From contig LATX02000218.1 in assembly GCA_001466705.2 (NCBI GenBank), positions 124,001-188,000 on the forward strand: DNA of 64,000 nucleotides, read 5' to 3'. Shown here piece by piece: positions 1-9,811 of this stretch; the stretch's first letter is position 1, and each line of letters starts with the position of its first letter. The position numbers and the translations under genes are program-made. This DNA is from Moniliophthora roreri (taxonomy: Eukaryota > Basidiomycota > Agaricomycetes > Agaricales > Marasmiaceae). Under the pieces are notes generated by a model. That model saw nothing but the letters and a program-made list of their open reading frames with translations. It made no database searches and was not told the DNA's origin.

Positions 1-1
1 C

Positions 2-334
2 ATGGACAGCCGAGCAGAAAAAAGTCAGAAGGAGCTGTTGGCAAAGATCAGCCAAGTCTACAATCAGAATAAGCCCAATGCTTTGAACGTCCATCAAGCC
101 AAGAGTTCTGATGCAAGACCAGCGAGAGCAGATAATACTGTAATCTGTCATTGTTGTGAGGAACCAGGCCACTACATGAATGACTGTCAGTTCCAGCAGG
201 ACCTAGTGAAAAGAGGTATCTTAGTAACTAGACCAGGAATGCGGAGCTTTGTATTCAAGGATGGCTCTTACATCCCAAAAGGTGACGAAAAAGAAACTCA
301 AAAGGAAAAGATGCTGAAATACATTAACAAGTGA
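2..334 (+). pseudogene. Gypsy 1 gag, C-terminal part with CCHC zinc knuckle
   Basis: An open frame of about 110 codons runs in from the left edge. It carries a nucleocapsid-type zinc knuckle of the form C-x2-C-x4-H-x4-C (CHCCEEPGHYMNDC, around residues 49-62 of the visible frame), followed by a basic, lysine-rich tail. The knuckle is the usual RNA-binding module at the end of retroelement Gag. The frame ends in TGA at 332-334 and homologous-looking coding sequence continues beyond it, so this is a broken piece of a longer polyprotein rather than a gene end. The 5' part of gag is missing from the window. Confidence 0.85.
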
Positions 335-364
335 GGTTGGGAATTTCCAATAGCTTCAGTCCAT

Positions 365-1098
365 ATGCAGTTCGCTACTGAAGAAGAAGATGAGTTCGCG
401 GACAAATATGAAGATATGAAACAAGGAGCTAGAGACCCTGGCAAAGACTATGCAGTGCTAAGACAGCAAGGTGAAATGCAAGGAGAGCACATCAAGAAGC
501 TAGAGGAGACAGTACAATACTTGATCTCCAAGCTCGATAGTATGGAAGCTACAGCGAGGTCAGGAAACTAGAGAGTCTGAGGAATGGGTATGGGTCAGCA
601 CAGCCTATAGCAGTGGCAAACACTCAAGAGGAACAAGAACAACCCACTATGCTTACCAATACCTGGAGCAAGAAGAATAAAAGCATACCTATGAATGAAG
701 AAAATATTAAACAAAAGAAAAATACTAAAGAAGATAGTGCAAACTCCACTTTAAATACCAAAACTCCTGCAGCAAAAGCAGTACCAGTGGTAGAGATACT
801 TAGCCTCTCTGTGGCCAAGAAGGAGAAATATGTTGCTCCTCATAGGAGAGAAAAGCAAGTAAAGAATAGCAATCACAGCAGTGAACAAAGTCCAAAGAAA
901 GCTGATGAGACAGAAGGGTCAAAAAGAGATGTACATGGGACACAAGAAGATGGTGAAGTGAGGAGAGCTTTGAGTGGTGTGAAACTGATAGACACTGCGC
1001 TGTTTAAGCCACCTCCACCAGCTAGCAAGTTCCCAGAAGAGCATATATCAAATAAGCCTAAACTCATTCAGCAAAAAGGGGATAATTCAAATAGGTGA
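365..1098 (+). pseudogene. Gypsy 1 gag-pol linker, charged low-complexity
   Basis: Two consecutive open stretches (365-571 and 613-1098) encode hydrophilic, Glu/Lys/Gln-rich sequence, including a predicted coiled-coil-like segment (around 480-560) and a proline-rich patch near the end (PPPPASKFPEE). No enzymatic motif is present. The position between the zinc knuckle and the protease fits the variable linker of fungal gypsy polyproteins. Stops at 569-571 (TAG) and 1096-1098 (TGA) break the frame. The TGA is followed directly by the protease frame without a shift, so a single substitution explains it. Confidence 0.7.
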
Positions 1099-1914
1099 CC
1101 TCTAGATGGCAGTCTTTATTTGAACCCAGAGGACGTGATAGCGGCCCAAATTGCTAAAGAGACTCTTAACATGCCATTGGGAGATCTTTGCACTTTACAA
1201 CCCAAACTGATTAAAGCACTGGATAGACAAACTAAGAATCGAGTATTAGCCATGTCTAAATTAAAAGGAAGTGTGGAATCCAATCAGACAAAGCATCTGT
1301 CGGAAGAAGCTGTGTTATTGACCATAGAGGAAGTAAAAGAAGTATTCGTTAATATTGATGAAATACATACTTTGGAAACGTTCAAAGTTTTAACTGAGCC
1401 TGTAGGGGATATGCCTGCAGGAGCAGTGGTTCAGTTGGATCCCATTGACCAATTCAACGTGAATATCATGGATTGTCCAGAAGGAGTGAAAGAGGTGCTA
1501 ACAATAGTAGCTGCCATGACCAAAGGACTCAGGGTAATATTCCCAAAAGTCAATGGGAGTAGTGTTATGGTAGAAGTGGTTCTAGACACTGGATCACAGA
1601 TAATCTCTATAGATACGCAGATCACTAAAAGCCTAGACTTGACCTGGGATCCTGATATGGTTATACACATGCAATCGTTGAACAGTGGACTCAACTCTAT
1701 GTGGGGCCTAGCTAGAAATGTGCCCTTTAAGTTTGAAGAGATAGTCCTGTACTTACAAGTGCATATAGTCAATGATGCGCCATATCAAGTGTTGCTAGGT
1801 CGACCATTCAATACTCTAGCAAATACAAAAGTATTAAACAATAGGGAAGATACTGAACTAGAGCTTATGTGTCCAAATACCAAGCGGAGGGTTACACTTC
1901 CTACATTTAAATGA
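1099..1914 (+). pseudogene. Gypsy 1 aspartic protease (retropepsin)
   Basis: About 270 codons contain the retropepsin signature. The catalytic D-T-G triad lies in VVLDTGSQIISID near 1585-1595, and a C-terminal LLGRPF motif near 1795 corresponds to the family's hydrophobic-x-GR element. The enzyme class cleaves the retroelement polyprotein. Catalytic residues look intact here, unlike those of the second gypsy element in this window. The frame ends at TGA 1912-1914, and coding-like sequence (GSYWPPWHEDVKP) continues in the same frame, so this is a secondary stop. Several in-frame TTG codons are unlikely starts because the domain is part of a fused polyprotein. Confidence 0.85.
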
Positions 1915-2500
1915 GGGTCATATTGGCCTCCATGGCATGAAGATGTCAAACCTATAGTTGAAGAACCAGAATCTCCTCAAATGGAGGAAGAGGTAAATTT
2001 TCAGACCTCGAGGATCTGATTAGTCAACAGGGAGAGGTAGCCTTACAGTTCAAGCTCACAGAAACAAGTGAAGTAGTGCTTATGGGCTATAAGTTACCTA
2101 GTACTGGCAAGCAATTCCACTCCGAAGAACTAGCTGAAGCATATGTGACGGCATCATATATGGGAGATGGAAACAAGGATAGTGAGTTGAACAGGCTGAT
2201 TCAACAGTTCTTGATGGGAGCAAAAGTCCGAGAAAACCACAAAACAAGAAAATCAATATGAGAGTCAGTGGAGGGTGGAGCACATAATGGAAGAAACAAG
2301 AAAGAAAGTAACAGAGAAAATCGAACAGAGGAAAGCAGCAGCAAAAGCTGCTGCAGAGAGAGCCAAAGAGGTAAATGGGCTACGAGAACAAACGATAGCG
2401 GAACACGTAGACTGGCAATCAATGAAATGGAGTGACTGGACAGGTAAAGACTCAGATACTCAGTCTCCGACTCGATATGCTGTATGCAAGATGCTGTTCC
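1915..2500 (+). pseudogene. Gypsy 1 linker between protease and RT
   Basis: Open stretches at 2076-2261 and from 2275 carry charged, alanine/lysine/glutamate-rich sequence of the type seen between protease and RT in fungal gypsy elements. The frame runs directly into the solo LTR at 2501. If the LTR and one copy of the 5-bp duplication are removed, the frame continues without a shift into the sequence after 3075 (reading on as QGSGFVVPYGKKKYKL). This shows that the LTR inserted into a then-open polyprotein. Confidence 0.7.
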
Positions 2501-3075
2501 TGTTACAATTCCCTACTCATACAGACTTTTTTCTTTTCTTTCCTTCTCTTTCCCTTGTATTACCATCCTTCAGCGCCTCTACAAGCGCTTATATGCTTCT
2601 TATTAACATCTGGACTCATACACCTTCCCAGTCCCCTTTCCAATCTATCCCTTTCACCATATTTAAGATGTCATTAATGATTTCATCTTGACGTCATTAT
2701 TCTATTAAGTTCTATCTGTTTCTTATTTATGATATCATTCTGTGACATCATCATGACTTCACCTTTGACATTATGATGACTTTAGTTATGACTCTATTCT
2801 TTCTTTCAGGAACTATTTGCATACCAATTCATATCTTTGTATACCAAGTTGCGACTGTTAACAATGTACAACTTAGTAGATACAAATGGTGTATAAGTAG
2901 ATAGAGACCTGGGTCTAAGCTCCTCAGCTTGACCTGGTTAATCCACTTGTGTCTTAAGCCAACGAACAATCTTCTGAACCTAGCTCTGCTAGCGAACTCA
3001 AACTTGAACCTTTACAACGCCACTACGTCATTGTGGTGTTAGTCATCGTTGCTGCGCAAGTAATGTAACAGTTCC
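2496..3075 (+). mobile_element. Solo LTR A (gypsy-type) with 5-bp target duplication GTTCC
   Basis: The LTR itself is 2501-3070 (570 bp). It begins TGTTAC and ends GTAACA, a short terminal inverted repeat of TG..CA type. It is flanked on both sides by GTTCC (2496-2500 and 3071-3075). There is no internal retroelement sequence, so it is a solo LTR left by LTR-LTR recombination. It interrupts the gypsy 1 reading frame. Related LTRs occur at 34251-34745, 35277-35817 (both inverted) and around 49752-50221. Confidence 0.93.
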
Positions 3076-3155
3076 AGGGCTCTGGTTTTGTAGTGCCATA
3101 TGGCAAAAAGAAGTACAAACTAGTGGCTAAGAAAGTTAAACCAATCAAAGCCATG
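3071..3155 (+). pseudogene. Gypsy 1 fragment upstream of RT
   Basis: Short continuation of the polyprotein after the LTR (VVPYGKKKYKLVAKKV). It is truncated by the single N at 3156, after which the sequence resumes in RT in another frame. Confidence 0.6.
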
Positions 3156-3156
3156 N

Positions 3157-3571
3157 ACAACATTCAGGAATTCCCCCAGCGACATACGAGCTAGCAAATC
3201 ATTTTGCAGGAAGAGCTTGTGGAGGGACTCTGGATTTGTTCATAGGATATAATGAAAGGAAAATACATCCTTCATCACGGGACTTAACCACATTTCAAAC
3301 ACCTTTTGGTGTGTACAGACTAGTCAAATTACCTATGGGATGGACTAATTTGGTTCCTATATTCCATAAGGATGTCTGTGAAATCCTGAAGGATGAAATA
3401 CCTCAGGTTATGCAGCTGTATATTGATGATGTTCCAATATGTGGGCCAAAGACAAGATACAAACTAGAAGGTGGAGGGTATGAAATGATACCAGAAAATC
3501 CAGGCATAAGACGCTTTGTATGGGAACATATGCAGAACGTAAATTGAATTCTACAACATGTTAAATACTGT
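3157..3571 (+). pseudogene. Gypsy 1 reverse transcriptase fragment
   Basis: From about 3187 one frame encodes fungal Ty3/gypsy RT: ELANHFAGRACGGTLDLF, then FGVYRLVKLPMGW (RT palm region), then the active-site motif YIDDV (Y-x-D-D) near 3420, followed by ENPGIRRFVWEH. The frame meets TGA at 3545-3547 but the homology continues for about eight more codons, up to 3571, where a CACTAC-ended element begins. RNase H and integrase are absent. This catalytic core copies RNA into cDNA in intact elements, but this copy cannot be functional. Confidence 0.9.
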
Positions 3572-3825
3572 CACTACATACAAGGTGTTCTTTTAACATG
3601 GTTTTCTGATTGAGAAAACACTTAATCTTCTTGCAAAGAAGATTTTCAAAAAAGCTGTGACCTCTCAACAAGAATATGTCTGGAGGATGCTAAATTTTCA
3701 ACAACAAAAGATATAGAATCTTCAAATGCTGAGAATTAATAGACAATACAATATATTAGAATAATTTCCATGCTGAGAAAACATTAAATTTTCTCTGGTT
3801 GAAAATACTCAGAAAATGCTGATAA
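3572..3825 (-). mobile_element. T1 element (CACTAC-ended, AT-rich), truncated copy 1
   Basis: Starts CACTACATACAAGGTGTTC immediately after gypsy RT codons. It carries the T1 right-end sequence, read here from the right terminus inward, so its orientation is opposite to the copy at 15413. It is interrupted at 3826 by another T1 copy. No coding capacity. Confidence 0.8.
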
Positions 3826-4328
3826 CACTATGTACAAGGTGTTCTTTTAACATGGTTTTCTGATTGAGAAAACACTTAATCTTCTTGCAATGAAGATTTT
3901 TAAAAAAGCATTTATAAATTCTAAATTTTAATTGTGTCCTCTCAACAAGAATATGTCTGGAGGATGTTAAATTTTCAATAGCAAAAAATATAGAATTAAT
4001 AGACAATACAATATGTTAGAATGATTTCCATGCTGAGAAAACATTAAATTTTCTCTGGTTGAAAATCCTCAGAAAATGCTGATAAGATAAGATAAAAATT
4101 TCAAATCTTCTATTGTAGGAAAGTCGGAGAAAACACCTAGAAAACACTAGGAAAATGGTAGGAAAATCATATGGAAATACTATATCTTACTTTCATATAA
4201 TTTTCCTTTTGTATTTAACATGTTTTCCTTGATATAATATTCAAAATTTTATATTTATTTTCTGAATGTTTTCTCACTATTTTATAAGGCAGAAAATCTA
4301 GTATATTTGTAATTAGAAAACTAAAGGA
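3826..4328 (-). mobile_element. T1 element, copy 2, inserted into copy 1
   Basis: A second T1 terminus (CACTATGTACAAGGTGTTC) begins inside copy 1 after GCTGATAA. In this second copy the same GCTGATAA is followed by GATAAG, so the insertion point is visible. It runs through the AT-rich body to the collapsed gap at 4329, so the distal terminus is missing. Confidence 0.8.
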
Positions 4329-4329
4329 N

Positions 4330-5211
4330 TTTCTACAAAGAGCTCAGTGCAGGCACACCCCTTGCTAAGACTCTAAGTGTGTCACAACCTGATACACACA
4401 CAGGCCACACTCCAAGTGCCCAAGGCTCCTTCTTGGTGTAAAGTCTCTCTTAGAAAAGTGCTATAATGCACTCAAGATGTTACTCTTATCTCTTACGATG
4501 CAAGTTCGTTATCAGATTTCTATCTCTCTGGAGTCACTCAGAACCAATCTCCAGGGCCTGTAGTGAGGAAGCAAAACTGGAATGGCACACAAATTTATAC
4601 ACCAAACAAACTCGTCATGTATTCACAATCAGAGGGAGCAGAGTTACTTGCACATGTACAAATATCTAGCTGTCCTTATATATGGTCCAAGGAATATATC
4701 TACAGAAAATTATAAATAATGTCTGATAATTCAGGAAATGACAAATGAGTGACTGAGATACTAAAAGAGGGATTATTCAGATGTCACAGAGTCTGGCCAC
4801 TAGGGTATCCAACCATATCCATGTGGGTATCTACGTTTCCAGGTGTTCTAGATTCTATAATTTGTATTTTCTCTTTTCTAAGTCAGGTATCTATGAGTGG
4901 ATGGCTGTATCCAGACCTAGATGCCAAAGTTTCCAAGGTCGGAACATGCTGTTATTGTTCCTATCTCCTTTGACAATGCATGCTCAGTCTTATTTAGGAT
5001 TTCTTGCATGTTAGATATTCTTCATATGTCTCGTTGTATCTGTCTGTAGGTAGTGGATGTCCTTCAGAAGTGATTTCTGTCTTTCCGAGTGGTCTTTGTA
5101 CCTAGTTCGCTTATCGTGTATTGTTTAGCTGCCGGTGAATTCTTTATTAAGAGATCACCTGCTTTGACTCTGATCCATATATTGACTTCAGAGGAGGATC
5201 GTTCTATGATT
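4330..5211 (+). mobile_element. T2 element, partial copy between two gaps
   Basis: Matches the interior of the complete T2 copy at 51830-53583 (corresponding to roughly 52210-53140) in the same orientation. It is bounded by single-N gaps at 4329 and 5212. Two overlapping open frames near 4749-5014 recur in other T2 copies, but they show no family motif and differ in frame integrity from copy to copy, so they are not called as genes. Confidence 0.85.
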
Positions 5212-5212
5212 N

Positions 5213-6575
5213 TCGGAGGTTATGCTGGGTTACAGAGGGTTATGACTGGTTTTGATCACTATAGCTACTTGTGAGGGATTCGACTGCTTACTAGACTTCT
5301 AACCAAGAATGCATGACATATTATATCTCCTTGCTTACATTGTATTGTAGGTATCACAGTGAATTGTAGGCAATATGAGCAAATTTATTATCATGCAAAT
5401 CAACAGATGAGAACATGATGGTGTACATTATGAAGCCTACAAGAACCCCCTATGTGACCACATGAGAGACAATAAAAACTGGTAAAGGTCATTAGTACTA
5501 AATCATCAAGAGAAGTATGAAGAATCAATTCTCAGGAATGGACTTACAATCTCACACTGACACATTGCAACAGCACCACTGAAACAAATGCTTGCTAAGG
5601 TACCCTGATGGACACAATGTAAGACTGGTCTTTGAGATCAATAAGACATACTGACACAATGAGGCAGTTCCGGTGATATTGGTATTGTTGGCCTTGAAGC
5701 TGAACCAACTCATGGCATCAATGAGCTGAGTGAAGGTCCTCCAGTGTGCCAGGATGATGACAGAGAGTGTAAATGAGCAATATGACGACTCAGAATCAGG
5801 TTCGTTGAAGAGGCAGGAACTCTATCTTCTTTAAAAGACAGCTACATGCTATCTTCACTTCTAAAAGCTCTCTAAAAAGGGCTTCTGCAGCTAAACACAG
5901 CTACAAAGCCCACACACACACACAACACACACCAAAACCCACAATAGAGGCTTCTATAAGTGAGAAAGCACTGTACAAGTCTGCTACAAGACTGAGTCTA
6001 TCTCAAGTGATTCAGGGTGAGAAAGGGGACAGAACCCTTTATATCTTCAATTGGCTGGCTTAGATTGCAGAGTCTAAAGACTCTAGTTAAGATGACTCAA
6101 GTATTGCACTCAAGGGTCACAAAGTGTAGGTTTTTAAACATGAGTGGTTTATTGATTGGTTATCAGATTTGTATACAGTGAGGCAAGATATATATATGTA
6201 TAAATCTTGGCTCGACTAGAAGCAACTGACTGGCAAGTGCATAAAGACTTGGTCTAAGAAGCTGCGCAGAGGTCTAAATTGACGCTGTGCAGGGCTATAA
6301 GGTGCAAGTACCAGTCAGTGCTTGAGCCTGCATCTACAAGTACAGCTCTTTATATACAGAATAATAATTGGAAATGACAAAATAAAAGATAAAATGAGCG
6401 TGTTTTAGTTTATAGTATAAATCATACGTGTTCGTGCCTAAAAGTTCAATTCCGCATAGCAATTAGATATATTAGGTATATTTGGTGACCAAACAATCGA
6501 TTTATTGGGTTTTTGACCCTGCGCAGAGCATTGCTGGGTCATAAAATCCTTCTGTGTAGCTACTTCCATGTAGCC
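5213..6575. other. Unclassified repeat-derived sequence; no gene seen
   Basis: No credible coding region. A short GGTTAT-type degenerate cluster lies at 5216-5275 and a CA-rich microsatellite at about 5911-5937. The rest is AT-rich with scattered stops in all frames. The segment sits between a T2 fragment and T3 copy 1. Confidence 0.5.
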
Positions 6576-7249
6576 ATGGGTTCTGGACCAGCTGTATACA
6601 TGGGTATGTTTCCCTTTCCGCCAGTTCACTTCCACATAGCTGCTTTCTACCATTGGATTGGTGGATGTCACAGTCTAGATATCTGCTGTATTCAATCTCC
6701 TCCTGTCCCGCATACAATCTTGTGAGTCATTCACAATCTCCAGCATACTTGTTGCCTATCAGTCATTCTGTGTACACCTGGAAAGGCTGTCATATCCGCA
6801 TGAGTGTCTTCGAAGCTCTGTGTAGGAACAAGTTCCAACTGTGTACTAGTTATCGATAGTAATAATTAGGTTTTAAGTCTATTGACACATTATCATGCAA
6901 TGTGATTGCAAAACGAACGGTCTAGTGCACTTAGACTGTGGATCCCACTGATATCTATTCCTTTGTGTTCGGAATTAGTGGTTTCTGGCCCATTTTATTG
7001 ACCAAAGACCCTCACAGTGATGCTTCACTGTAATGTAGGGGGCTAGTATAGACTACTAACCTCCTCTAGGTTGTGTTACAGTGTCAATTATTAGACTTAT
7101 CTTATTAGACCTGGCGCTTAAAGCTTAGGTGCTGTATTAGAGCTCACAGGTCAGCAAGTCACGTGAATATCACATGTACTTCTGGGCTCTTTTTCTAGTA
7201 TTTGATGCAAAAAGTGCACGATTTCGCATCTAGGCCAAAATTGGGCACA
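6576..7249 (+). repeat. T3 repeat, copy 1 (LTR-like)
   Basis: About 670 bp repeated at 8453-9121 and, truncated, at 19301-19735, all in the same orientation. All copies end in GGGCACA or AGGCACA. The 19.7 kb copy directly abuts a gypsy gag start, and CA-terminated ends are LTR-like, so T3 is probably the LTR of the second gypsy family. No 5' TG terminus could be fixed because one copy is cut by T2 and one by a gap. Open frames inside (for example 6653-6859) are not conserved as proteins. Confidence 0.65.
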
Positions 7250-8282
7250 TCATCGTAGGATAGTAGCATCTGGCGGCTGGATGTGTTTGCATTATGTGAG
7301 GATTCAGATAATTGTGGGGGACGTTGGTTTAGGACAAAACAGCACAGAAAAAAGGGCATAAGAATCATTAAGAGAATCTGATGTATAAGAATGCACCTTC
7401 AGCTGATTGTCTGACATTCCTAATCCCACTATTTGAATCGCTTGTTCCGGTTCTGAATTGGCTCTATATAAAATGAGTGTTAGTAAATAGGAGGGTTTGC
7501 AATAATCACTAAAAGAATGTGTTCGACACGTTGATGTACTGCGGGCAGGTGGTAATAGGTGAATATTGAGGCAAAAGGGCATGTGTAGAGGTGGGAAGGG
7601 GCAAGAGAAGGTGGGGGAGGAGGGGAGATGGTGGTGGGAGGGAAGAAAGGGAAGTTGAGGTGTTTGGAATTCTCAGGCAGCCTTTATATGACAATTGAGG
7701 GTGTGCATGGACCAGTTTAGGGTAGGTCATGGGTTTAGAGTTTTCGGTGTGTGGTTGCCAGGGATGTCCTTTGTGTTTTTGAGGTGTCGGAGGTGTCGAA
7801 TAGTATTGAAGAGATAATGAGTGAGGCAAAAGAGCTTGATGATGTGTGACACGTCATAAACTCTGAGGAGTCTGGCATCTGGATCTGACACTCCAACAAC
7901 CATCATGTGTCTCACTTGGTCTTCTCCACCATGTCCGATGACATCAGTAGCACATACAGTCCAAAATCAAATCAACCATCTCATTACAGGCCAAGAGTTT
8001 ATAGAACAGTCAGTGCTTGCAAGTGGGAGGGAAGGAGTTCTTGTGGGGTGTATTTACTGTTCAGAAGGTGTCACTGATTGTACCTCCCAGAACTCAATAC
8101 ATTTTATAAGAACTGTCCTGAGACATTGTAACAAAGCTTGGGCATTATATCACTTTCTGACAGTGATAGAGGGATATAACCCATCATGATGGTTACAAGG
8201 GGTTATAATCCTGTTTATAACTCTGGCTACACCCAGCATTATGACCCTTCATAACTGTTGTGAAGGGTTATGACCAGAGTTA
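7250..8282. other. Unclassified segment between T3 copies
   Basis: About 1 kb flanked by direct T3 copies; it could be remnant internal sequence of a T3-bounded element. The plus strand is purine-rich at 7590-7660. A proline/serine-rich frame on the minus strand (7829-7509) has no recognisable domain. A degenerate GGTTAT/ATAACC cluster lies at 8185-8282. I recognise no gene. Confidence 0.4.
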
Positions 8283-8283
8283 N

Positions 8284-8452
8284 TATAGCTCTTTGTACTT
8301 TCCAACATACTGTAGCTTCTCTAAGGCAATGACTAGCAGACTGGGCTCACTCTAGTCCTTATTACCCATTATCTTGTGTCATATTAAAGTGTTCCGATTC
8401 AGAAATAGTGTAAAATGAATAAAAGTGGGTCTTTTCTAGGTTCGACATATTA
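8284..8452 (+). mobile_element. T2 element, right end only
   Basis: After the gap at 8283 the sequence matches the last 170 bp of T2 and stops exactly at GACATATTA (8452). It is followed by ATGGGTTCTGG, which in T3 copy 1 is preceded by unrelated sequence. This defines the T2 right terminus and shows that T2 inserted into a T3 copy. Confidence 0.85.
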
Positions 8453-9121
8453 ATGGGTTCTGGACTGGCTGTATATGCAGGTATGTTTCCCCTTCTGCCA
8501 GTTCACTTCCATGTAGCTGCTTTCTACTATTGGATTGGTGGATGTCACAGTCTAGACATCTGCCATATTCAATCTCCTCCCATCCCATGTATGATCTTGT
8601 GAGTCATCCACAATTTCCGGCATACTCACTGCCTATCAGTCATCCCATGTACACCTTGAAAGGCCGTCATATCTGCATAAGTGTCTTTGAAGCTCTGCAT
8701 AGGAACAAGTTCCAACCATGTACTAGTTATCAATAGTAATAATTAGGTTTTAAGTCTATTGACACATTATCCTGCAATGTGATTGCAAAATGAACAATCT
8801 AGTGCACTTAGACTGTGGATCCCACTGATATCTATTCCTTTGTGTTCGGAATTAGTGGTTTCTGGCCCGTTTTATTGACCAAGGACTCTCACAGTGATGC
8901 TTCACTGTAATGTAGGGGGCTAGTATAGACTACTAACCTCCTCTAGATTGTGTTACAGTGTCAATTATTAGACTTATTAGACCTGGCACTTAAAGTTTAG
9001 GCACTGTATTAGAGCTCATGGGTCAGCAAGTCACGTGAATATCACATGTACTTCTGGGCTCTTTTTCTAGTATTGGACACAAAAAGTGCACAATTTTGTG
9101 TCTAGCCCAAAATTAGGCACA
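8453..9121 (+). repeat. T3 repeat, copy 2
   Basis: Closely similar to 6576-7249 by eye, with many C/T and G/A differences. The 5' side is defined by the T2 insertion and the 3' side ends AGGCACA, as in the other copies. Confidence 0.7.
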
Positions 9122-9745
9122 TCATCTCCCCCAAACTGAACTACTGACTGTCCCGGTCAGTGTCCAGGTAGATTATACAATGGTGGACTTGTCTACATTA
9201 TTCGTACAATCCCATTGATACGATTGAGACCTCAACCAGCATTTCTATCTCACACATGTAAGACCCTGGGCTTGTAAATCACCCCTCCGGAAATTCAAAT
9301 CCCAATCCATATCCCGTTAACTCTGCCTATGATATCATTCCTCCTTTTAGCGCTCATTAGTGCTCGTCCCATCAAACTCTATAATGTCGAGAAGCATGAA
9401 CAATTGTGCTCATAACTACACCAATGCTTCTTTTAGATGCCATAGTAACCACTGGCATATAGTAACATATAGGCCCTTCCTTCAAATATAGTAAGGTATG
9501 CTTGAACACCCGTAATCCTCTGTTCAGCAGACTTCTCATTGTGACTCGAGGCCAGGTTCTTTACCTTTTTCAGTAAGTTTCCTTTACCTCTGCATTATAC
9601 ACTGTTACACAAGTCGTGGATCCCATTCAATGCGTAGTGCAGGGTTGAGCTTCCTGCATGCAGCCTATTGAAAACTCTCTGTGTGCTACAGCTTTTTGAT
9701 CCCCATTACTCCTGCATGTGACCCAAGAGGTCCAACATTTCCTGG
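9122..9745. other. Sequence upstream of a decayed gene; no gene seen
   Basis: About 620 bp of moderately GC-balanced, C-rich sequence with no extended frame. It leads into a clear TATA box at 9746 and so probably contains the former promoter of the decayed gene that follows. Confidence 0.45.
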
Positions 9746-9753
9746 TATAAAAG
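9746..9753 (+). promoter_or_regulatory. TATA box (TATAAAAG) of decayed gene
   Basis: TATAAAAG lies 66 bp upstream of the ATG at 9812, in a pyrimidine-rich leader. A matching TATAAAAG module stands ahead of another start at 14070. Confidence 0.55.
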
Positions 9754-9811
9754 TAGCATCCCCTAAGCTTAGGACTTCATCGAATTTTCACTAAGTCCCA
9801 ACACTGTCACT

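Larger units (their letters stand above)
2..3571 (+). mobile_element. Decayed Ty3/gypsy retrotransposon 1 (gag zinc knuckle, protease, partial RT)
   Basis: A Ty3/gypsy-type polyprotein can be followed in order: CCHC zinc knuckle, charged linker, retropepsin, then reverse transcriptase. It is interrupted by a solo LTR at 2501-3070, by a collapsed gap (N at 3156), and is cut off at 3571 by a CACTAC-ended element inside the RT. Frame breaks include TGA stops at 332, 1096, 1912 and 3545, each readable as a mutated CGA arginine codon. No LTR belonging to this copy, integrase or RNase H is visible. The order gag-protease-RT, with no integrase before RT, supports Ty3/gypsy rather than copia. The copy is dead. 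Its left end lies outside the window. Confidence 0.9.

Noticed and set aside
4749..5014. Open frames of 70-95 codons that recur in most T2 copies
   Set aside because: Two overlapping frames stay open together because the sequence is stop-poor; substitutions between copies do not favour silent changes by eye, and no motif is present. T2 is treated as non-coding.
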